A program made the position numbers and the translations under genes. This document shows positions 32,561 through 37,283 of a stretch of DNA of 37,283 bases, in pieces. Every line of letters begins with the position of its first letter. The stretch's first letter is position 1. The notes under the pieces are model-generated. The model was not told where the DNA came from. It was given only the letters and a program-made list of their open reading frames with translations, and did not search any database. Origin of the DNA: CAZCGA01 sp964498075 (GTDB lineage Bacteria; Desulfobacterota; Binatia; HRBIN30); NCBI GenBank assembly GCA_964498075.1, contig CAZCGA010000053.1:1-37283 (forward strand), written 5' to 3'.

Positions 32561-35020
32561 ATGCTCTTTCGTAACGACAAGCGCGATACTCCCGGACCGG
32601 GTGGTGCTGGGCTGCGCGTTCCACTGCTGCCACTCCGCGATATCATCGTCTTCCCGCACATGGTGGTTCCGCTCTTCGTCGGGCGACAGAAGTCCATCAA
32701 GGCGCTGGAAGAAGCCATGAACAAGCAGAAGTACATTCTGCTCGCCGCGCAACGGGAGGCCAAGACCAACGACCCCGCCGAGGACGACATCTATCGGGTC
32801 GGGACGCTGGGGACGGTGGTGCAGCTGCTGCGCCTGCCGGACGGCACGGTCAAGGTGCTCGTCGAAGGAAAGAAGCGCGCCCGCGTGCTCAAGTACCTCG
32901 ACGAGCCGGAATACTTCCTGGTTGCGGCTGAGGAGATCGAAGAGCAGTGCGAGAAGACGACCGAGGTGGAAGCGCTGATCCGGTCGGTCAACTCAACGTT
33001 CGACACCTACGTGAAGCTCAACAAGAAGATCCCACCCGAGATGACTATGTCGGTCGCGGCCATCGATGATCCGGCCCGTTTGGCCGACACCATCGTGGCG
33101 CACCTCGGCATCAAGATCGAGGACAAGCAGGCCTTGCTAGAGATTACGAACCCCGCCGAGCGCTTGGAGAAGGTCCTCGGCTACATGCGCTCGGAGATCG
33201 AGATCCTCGAGGTCGAGAAGCGCATCCGGACGCGCGTCAAGAAGCAGATGGAGAAGACGCAGAAGGAGTACTACCTCAACGAGCAGATGCGCGCGATCCA
33301 GAAGGAGCTGGGCGAGAAGGACGAGTTCAAGAACGAGATCCAGGAGCTCGAAGAGAAGATCAAGCAGAAGAAAATGTCGGCCGAGGCCAAAGAGAAGGTC
33401 GAGAAAGAGCTCAAGAAGCTCAAGATGATGTCGCCGATGTCGGCCGAGGCGACCGTCGTCCGCAACTACATCGACTGGATCATCTCCTTGCCCTGGCACG
33501 AATACACCGACGATAAGCTCGATATCAAAGAAGCCGAGAAGGTCCTGGAAGCCGACCACTACGGCCTTGAAAAGGTCAAGCAGCGCATCCTCGAGTATCT
33601 TGCCGTGCAATCACTCGTCGGGCAGATGAAAGGCCCCATTCTGTGCCTCGTGGGACCGCCGGGTGTGGGTAAGACGTCGTTGGGGAAGTCGATTGCGCGC
33701 GCCACCGGCCGCAAGTTCATTCGCGTGTCGCTGGGCGGCGTTCGCGACGAGGCCGAGGTCCGGGGCCATCGGCGCACCTATATCGGAGCCCTCCCTGGGA
33801 AGGTCATTCAGTGCATGAAGAAGGCGGGCTCCGGCAACCCCGTCTTCCTGCTCGACGAGGTCGACAAGATGTCGACGGACTTCCGCGGCGACCCCTCGTC
33901 GGCGCTGCTCGAGGTGCTCGATCCGGAACAGAACTCGACCTTCAACGATCACTACCTCGACGTGGACTATGACCTCTCCAAGGTCATGTTCATCACCACG
34001 GCCAACACGCTCGACCGCATTCCGCGGCCGTTGCAGGACCGCATGGAGATCATCCGCATCGCCGGGTACACCGATCTCGAAAAGCTCAACATCGCGAAGC
34101 GATATCTCATTCCGAAGCAGCGCGAGGCCAACGGTCTCTCGCAAGACAATCTGGAGATGTCCGACAACAGCATCCTGAACATCATCCGCCACTACAGCAA
34201 GGAAGCCGGCGTCCGGAACCTCGAGCGGGAAATCGCCTCGATCTGCCGCAAGGTGGTGGTCGAGGTCGTCAAAGGCGACCGCAGCGCCAAGGTTCAGGTG
34301 ACCGGAAAGAACCTCGGCAAGTACCTGGGCCCGCCACGCTTCCGCTACGGCAAGGCGGAAGGGGGACACAAGGTCGGTGTGGCGACCGGGCTGGCGTGGA
34401 CCGAGCTGGGCGGCGAGCTGCTGGCAACCGAAGTCACCGTGATGCCCGGCAAAGGCAAGCTGATCATCACCGGCCGGCTGGGCGACGTGATGCAGGAGTC
34501 GGCGCACGCAGCACTCAGCTACGTACGCTCGCGCGCCGAAGAGCTCGGCCTCGAACGGGACTTCTATCAGCGGGTCGACATTCACATCCATGTCCCGGAA
34601 GGGGCGATTCCCAAGGACGGGCCCTCGGCCGGCATCACCATGGCGACTTCACTGGTGTCGGCACTCACGAAGATCCCCGTTCGCAACGATCTGGCAATGA
34701 CCGGCGAAGTAACTTTGCGCGGACGCATCTTGCCAATCGGCGGACTCAAGGAGAAGGTCCTCGCGGCACATCGCGGCGGCATCAAAACCGTACTCATTCC
34801 AGCCGAGAACGAAAAAGACATCAAAGAGATTCCCCCGACGGTGCTGCGGACCGTGACGATCGAACTCGTTGAGCACATGGATCAGGTCTTGCGCCGCGCT
34901 CTCGTTCTCCCCAGCCCGGGTGACTTCTTGAAGAAGCCGGACGTGCCAGAGGTGAGTGTGCCGCCGCCGCCGGCCGCCTTCGAGGTCCCGGCAACCGGGA
35001 CGGACATCGTAACTCACTGA
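32561..35020 (+). CDS. lon: ATP-dependent protease Lon
   Basis: Lon degrades misfolded and regulatory proteins in the cytoplasm. The 819-residue enzyme has the N-terminal substrate domain (VPLLPLRDIIVFPHMVVPL), then a long coiled helical region rich in Glu and Lys (about 210-285). The AAA+ domain has Walker A GPPGVGKT (365-372). The C-terminal protease domain has catalytic Ser689 (KDGPSAGITM) and Lys732 (GGLKEKVLAA). The ATG at 32561 is preferred over an upstream TTG at 32555 because GGGGAGAGG sits at suitable spacing. It follows clpX by 34 nt and precedes the HU-family gene. Confidence 0.98.
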   Translation: MLFRNDKRDTPGPGGAGLRVPLLPLRDIIVFPHMVVPLFVGRQKSIKALEEAMNKQKYILLAAQREAKTNDPAEDDIYRVGTLGTVVQLLRLPDGTVKVLVEGKKRARVLKYLDEPEYFLVAAEEIEEQCEKTTEVEALIRSVNSTFDTYVKLNKKIPPEMTMSVAAIDDPARLADTIVAHLGIKIEDKQALLEITNPAERLEKVLGYMRSEIEILEVEKRIRTRVKKQMEKTQKEYYLNEQMRAIQKELGEKDEFKNEIQELEEKIKQKKMSAEAKEKVEKELKKLKMMSPMSAEATVVRNYIDWIISLPWHEYTDDKLDIKEAEKVLEADHYGLEKVKQRILEYLAVQSLVGQMKGPILCLVGPPGVGKTSLGKSIARATGRKFIRVSLGGVRDEAEVRGHRRTYIGALPGKVIQCMKKAGSGNPVFLLDEVDKMSTDFRGDPSSALLEVLDPEQNSTFNDHYLDVDYDLSKVMFITTANTLDRIPRPLQDRMEIIRIAGYTDLEKLNIAKRYLIPKQREANGLSQDNLEMSDNSILNIIRHYSKEAGVRNLEREIASICRKVVVEVVKGDRSAKVQVTGKNLGKYLGPPRFRYGKAEGGHKVGVATGLAWTELGGELLATEVTVMPGKGKLIITGRLGDVMQESAHAALSYVRSRAEELGLERDFYQRVDIHIHVPEGAIPKDGPSAGITMATSLVSALTKIPVRNDLAMTGEVTLRGRILPIGGLKEKVLAAHRGGIKTVLIPAENEKDIKEIPPTVLRTVTIELVEHMDQVLRRALVLPSPGDFLKKPDVPEVSVPPPPAAFEVPATGTDIVTH

Positions 35021-35027
35021 CATTTTC

Positions 35028-35056
35028 TTGACTTCACTCTGAGCGGCTGTTATACG
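35028..35056 (+). promoter_or_regulatory. Sigma-70-type promoter of the HU-family gene
   Basis: TTGACT (35028-35033) and TATACG (35051-35056) are separated by exactly 17 bp. Transcription would begin near 35063, giving a short leader before the ATG at 35090 with AAGGGG as ribosome site. This promoter lies just after the lon stop codon and would separate HU expression from lon. Confidence 0.7.
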
Positions 35057-35089
35057 CGACTCCGTTTTCAGGTTTGGGAAGGGGTTGCC

Positions 35090-35362
35090 ATGACGAAAGC
35101 CGAGCTGATCGAATCCGTCGCCAGCAAAGTCGATTTGCCTCGCGCGACCGCTGAGCGTGCAGTGAATACGCTCTTTGATGACCTCGTCGCAGCGTTGAAG
35201 CAGGGCGACAGGGTGAACATTTCTGGGTTTGGAACCTTTTCCGTGTCAATCCGGAAGGCACGCACCGGGAGAAATCCGAAGACCGGGCAAAGTATCGAGA
35301 TCGCGGCTTCGCGCGCAGCGAAGTTCAAAGCCGGCAAGACCCTGAAAGATTCCTTGAACTGA
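35090..35362 (+). CDS. HU/IHF-family nucleoid DNA-binding protein
   Basis: This 90-residue protein has the full HU fold: an N-terminal helical dimer domain (MTKAELIESVASKV), the ISGFGTFSV strand (44-52) and the DNA-contacting arm with GRNPKTG (60-66). It bends and compacts DNA as a dimer. The tip motif RNP is retained. It lies downstream of lon, the hupB position in many bacteria, so an HU beta role is likely, though IHF-like function cannot be ruled out. The ATG follows AAGGGG and a good promoter. A tRNA-Val gene follows 20 nt later. Confidence 0.95.
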   Translation: MTKAELIESVASKVDLPRATAERAVNTLFDDLVAALKQGDRVNISGFGTFSVSIRKARTGRNPKTGQSIEIAASRAAKFKAGKTLKDSLN

Positions 35363-35382
35363 GGTGCATCTCTGCGCCGGGC

Positions 35383-35454
35383 GGGCGGTTAGCTCAGCGG
35401 GAGAGCATCGGCCTTACAAGCCGGGGGTCATCCGTTCAAATCGGATACCGCCCA
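35383..35454 (+). tRNA. tRNA-Val(TAC)
   Basis: Acceptor GGGCGGT (35383-35389) pairs with ACCGCCC (35447-35453), with discriminator A at 35454. The anticodon stem TCGGC/GCCGG encloses CTTACAA, anticodon UAC for GUA and related valine codons. The T-loop TTCAAAT is normal. CCA is not encoded. Confidence 0.95.
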
Positions 35455-35547
35455 CTCTCGGGGATCAGCCGCGTCGCAAACCGAAACGGGCGTCAAGGCA
35501 CAGGGGCGTGTGACGAGAAACAGCGATGACACGAATGCGATGGTTTC

Positions 35548-35626
<79 letters not shown>

Positions 35627-35636
35627 CTTTTTCGAA

Positions 35637-35669
35637 GGAACACCCCTCCGTTGAGGGGTGTTCTGTTTT
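35637..35669 (+). terminator. Intrinsic terminator after tRNA-Asp
   Basis: GAACACCCCTC (35638-35648), loop CGTT and GAGGGGTGTTC (35653-35663) form a perfect 11-bp stem, followed by TGTTTT. It would end the tRNA transcript before rplM. Confidence 0.85.
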
Positions 35670-35699
35670 GATGGCAAGTGAACTTTGATTGCAAGTGAA
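35667..35699. repeat. Tandem direct repeat upstream of rplM
   Basis: Two 16-nt copies, TTTGATGGCAAGTGAA (35667-35682) and TTTGATTGCAAGTGAA (35684-35699), differ at one position and have a 17-nt period. They run from the terminator T-tail into the rplM leader. Confidence 0.75.
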
Positions 35700-35715
35700 A
35701 TTGAGGGTAGCTGAG

Positions 35716-36150
35716 ATGAAAACCTACATGGCCAGTCGCGAACAGGCTTTGGCTGCGCGGCGATGGTATCTCATCGACGGAAACGGCAGGGTGCTGGGAC
35801 GCGTCGCCACGCAGATCGCCAACATCCTGCGCGGAAAGAACAACCCAACCTTTACTCCGCATCAGGACACCGGCGACTTCGTCGTGGTGGTGAACGCTGC
35901 CGGATTGCGTTTGACCGGCACCAAGCCCACGACGAAGCTGTATCAGCGGCACAGCGGTTATCCCGGCGGCCTTCGCACCCGCGTGGCCGGTCGCGAATTG
36001 CACGAGCACCCCGAACGCGTGCTCCGGCACGCGGTCCAAGGCATGTTGCCGAAGAACCGCCTCGGGCGACGCCTGGCCACGAAGCTGAAAATCTATACCG
36101 GGAGCGAGCATCCGCATACGGCCCAGCAGCCGCAGGCGGTTTCGTCGTAG
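35716..36150 (+). CDS. rplM: 50S ribosomal protein L13
   Basis: L13 is an early-assembly protein of the large ribosomal subunit. The 144-residue product shows the family pattern: MKTYMASREQALAARRWYLI start, DGNGRVLGRVATQIANILRG, DTGDFVVVVNAAGLRLTG, YQRHSGYPGGLR and HAVQGMLPKNRLGRR. The ATG at 35716 follows GAGGG at 8-nt spacing; an in-frame ATG at 35689 is unlikely. It is coupled with rpsI, 9 nt downstream, the usual rplM-rpsI operon. Confidence 0.97.
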   Translation: MKTYMASREQALAARRWYLIDGNGRVLGRVATQIANILRGKNNPTFTPHQDTGDFVVVVNAAGLRLTGTKPTTKLYQRHSGYPGGLRTRVAGRELHEHPERVLRHAVQGMLPKNRLGRRLATKLKIYTGSEHPHTAQQPQAVSS

Positions 36151-36159
36151 GAGCACGAG

Positions 36160-36558
36160 ATGGCAGAGCCAAAGGATACACACGGGGCAACGGGAAAACG
36201 CAAGAGCGCCGTCGCCCGCGTTCGACTCATCGGCGGTAGCGGTCAGATCGTCGTGAACCATCGGGCACTCGGCGATTACTTTGGGCGGCCGACCTCGCGC
36301 ATGATCATCCAGCAACCGTTCGAGCTGACCGGCACGGCGGGGCAGTTCGACGTCGCGGTCAACGTCCGCGGTGGAGGCGTGTCGGCACAGGCCGCCGCCA
36401 TCCGTCACGGCATCACCCGCGCACTCATCGCCGCGAACCCAGAGTTTCGCCCGGCGCTCAAGAAGGCGGGGTACGTGACGCGTGATCCCCGTGAGGTCGA
36501 GCGCAAGAAGTACGGTCGCCACAAGGCGCGCAAGCGACCACAGTACTCGAAGCGCTGA
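36160..36558 (+). CDS. rpsI: 30S ribosomal protein S9
   Basis: S9 lies near the decoding site, and its C-terminal tail contacts P-site tRNA. The 132-residue protein has GKRKSAVARVRLIGG (12-26), VNVRGGGVSAQAAAIRHGI and the hallmark basic C-terminus ending YGRHKARKRPQYSKR. The GGAG ribosome site overlaps the rplM stop. It converges with the LptG-like gene, ending 18 nt before it. Confidence 0.98.
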   Translation: MAEPKDTHGATGKRKSAVARVRLIGGSGQIVVNHRALGDYFGRPTSRMIIQQPFELTGTAGQFDVAVNVRGGGVSAQAAAIRHGITRALIAANPEFRPALKKAGYVTRDPREVERKKYGRHKARKRPQYSKR

Positions 36559-36576
36559 GCCCCGGCGACCACGCGC

Positions 36577-37283
36577 TCACTCGTTGCTGAGAAAAAGCGC
36601 GGCACCCAGCAGGATGAAGATCACATTGGCGGCCCACGCCGCCGGGACGGCGGGCAGCACGCCGCTCTGCCCGAGTGCGTTCGCCAGCGCCAGGACAACC
36701 CAGTAGACGAATCCGACGAACAGCCCGGCCCCGACGATCGCGGCCATGCTCGGGTGGCGCCGCACCCGGCCGGCCAGAGGAATCGCCACGCAGGCGAAGA
36801 CCAGTGTGGTAAACGGAACGGCCAGCTTCAAGTTGAGATCGACGTAGTAGCTCGACGCGTCGATGCCCTTGCGCGACAGTTCCTGAATGCGTTCGCGCAG
36901 CGCATGGTAACTCAACTCTTCCGGCTCTCGATGCACCTCCAGGAAGTCGCTGAGCGTTTCGTGCATCAGCGGTTGCGTGGGCGCGAGCTGCCGCGTCGTG
37001 ACCGCGCCGTCGGTGCCGACGGAGCGCTCGATCGCGGCCGTCGCCACCCAACCCGCATCCGTCCACCGGGCGGACGGGACTTCGATGATGCTGCGCAACT
37101 CGAAGCCGGGCGCCGTGCGGTAGATCGTCAGACCGAACAAGGCGCTGCGCCGCGGGTCGATGTGCTCGATGTTGTAAAAGCCGTCGGCGCCGTGGTACCA
37201 GATTTCCCGCTCATTGAGGATGCCGCGCTGTGGTCGTTTGCGGATCTCAACGACGTTGACGAACTGGTACTGCCGCGTGCAGT
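36577..37283 (-). CDS. LptG/LptF-family LPS export permease, C-terminal part (cut by window edge)
   Basis: The visible 234 residues are the C-terminal part of a YjgP/YjgQ (LptF/LptG) permease, which with LptB moves lipopolysaccharide from the inner membrane. A periplasmic beta-jellyroll part (about the first 145 residues, with IWYHGADGFYNIEHIDP near the edge) leads into a conserved ELSYHALRERIQEL segment. A final trio of TM helices follows, including LKLAVPFTTLVFACVAIPLA and a GFVYWVVLALANALG helix, ending LSNE. The pattern resembles LptG slightly more than LptF, but this cannot be fixed. The gene continues beyond 37283, so the start is not in the window; apparent starts near 37140 are internal. 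Confidence 0.88.
   Translation of the reverse strand, partial: CTRQYQFVNVVEIRKRPQRGILNEREIWYHGADGFYNIEHIDPRRSALFGLTIYRTAPGFELRSIIEVPSARWTDAGWVATAAIERSVGTDGAVTTRQLAPTQPLMHETLSDFLEVHREPEELSYHALRERIQELSRKGIDASSYYVDLNLKLAVPFTTLVFACVAIPLAGRVRRHPSMAAIVGAGLFVGFVYWVVLALANALGQSGVLPAVPAAWAANVIFILLGAALFLSNE

Overview
This is a GC-rich bacterial chromosomal window with dense, short-spaced genes and no insertion sequences, phage genes or CRISPR arrays that I can see. A TamB/Omp85 pair, an LptF/G-type permease, Lgt and a type IV minor-pilin cluster show a diderm (Gram-negative) cell. Several traits suggest a lineage of the former Deltaproteobacteria (Myxococcota, Desulfobacterota or Binatota-like): an Omp85 protein with about seven POTRA-like repeats, a Cys-rich DUF4215-type repeat fused to a copper monooxygenase, and a probable sigma-54 pilin promoter. 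The phylum cannot be fixed from this window alone.

Layout. 1-2740 (minus): a six-TM protein of unknown function followed by a DegP/HtrA protease. 2847-9465 (plus): overlapping tamB and Omp85 genes, an outer-membrane assembly/transport module. 9470-13517 (minus): a CBS-domain CorC/HlyC-type protein, then an overlapping set lgt, TlpA-like thioredoxin and secreted HExxH peptidase-like protein. 13759-14731 (plus): a near-consensus promoter drives a small ImmA/IrrE-like putative metallopeptidase that overlaps an unrecognised gene. 14793-19024 (minus): fimT-pilV-pilW-pilX minor pilins, then a small DUF3553-like gene. 19325-21263 (plus): mobA, a transglutaminase-like protein and a Nudix hydrolase. 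21270-21839 (minus): a small secreted protein and a 53-residue protein. 21946-25221 (plus): tadA, whose end overlaps tRNA-Ser(CGA), and a multidomain copper monooxygenase-like secreted protein. 25319-27026 (minus): an HTH-like small protein, a zinc-ribbon protein and a Mut7-C PIN/RNase protein. 27075-29053 (plus): an anchored transglutaminase-like protein and a dual-specificity-type phosphatase, then tRNA-Leu(TAG). 29303-36558 (plus): the proteostasis cluster tig-clpP-clpX-lon, an HU/IHF gene, tRNA-Val(TAC), tRNA-Asp(GTC), a strong terminator, rplM and rpsI. 36577-37283 (minus): the C-terminal part of an LptG/LptF permease cut by the window edge.

How it fits together. Much of the window concerns the cell envelope and protein quality control: outer-membrane protein insertion and lipid traffic (Omp85, TamB, LptG), lipoprotein modification (Lgt), periplasmic proteolysis and redox (HtrA, TlpA), surface pili, and cytoplasmic ClpXP/Lon/trigger factor. 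The most distinctive items are the copper monooxygenase fusion, the seven-POTRA Omp85 next to TamB, the ImmA/IrrE-like two-gene unit, the probable sigma-54 promoter of the pilin operon, and several small genes or repeats that ordinary annotation would miss.
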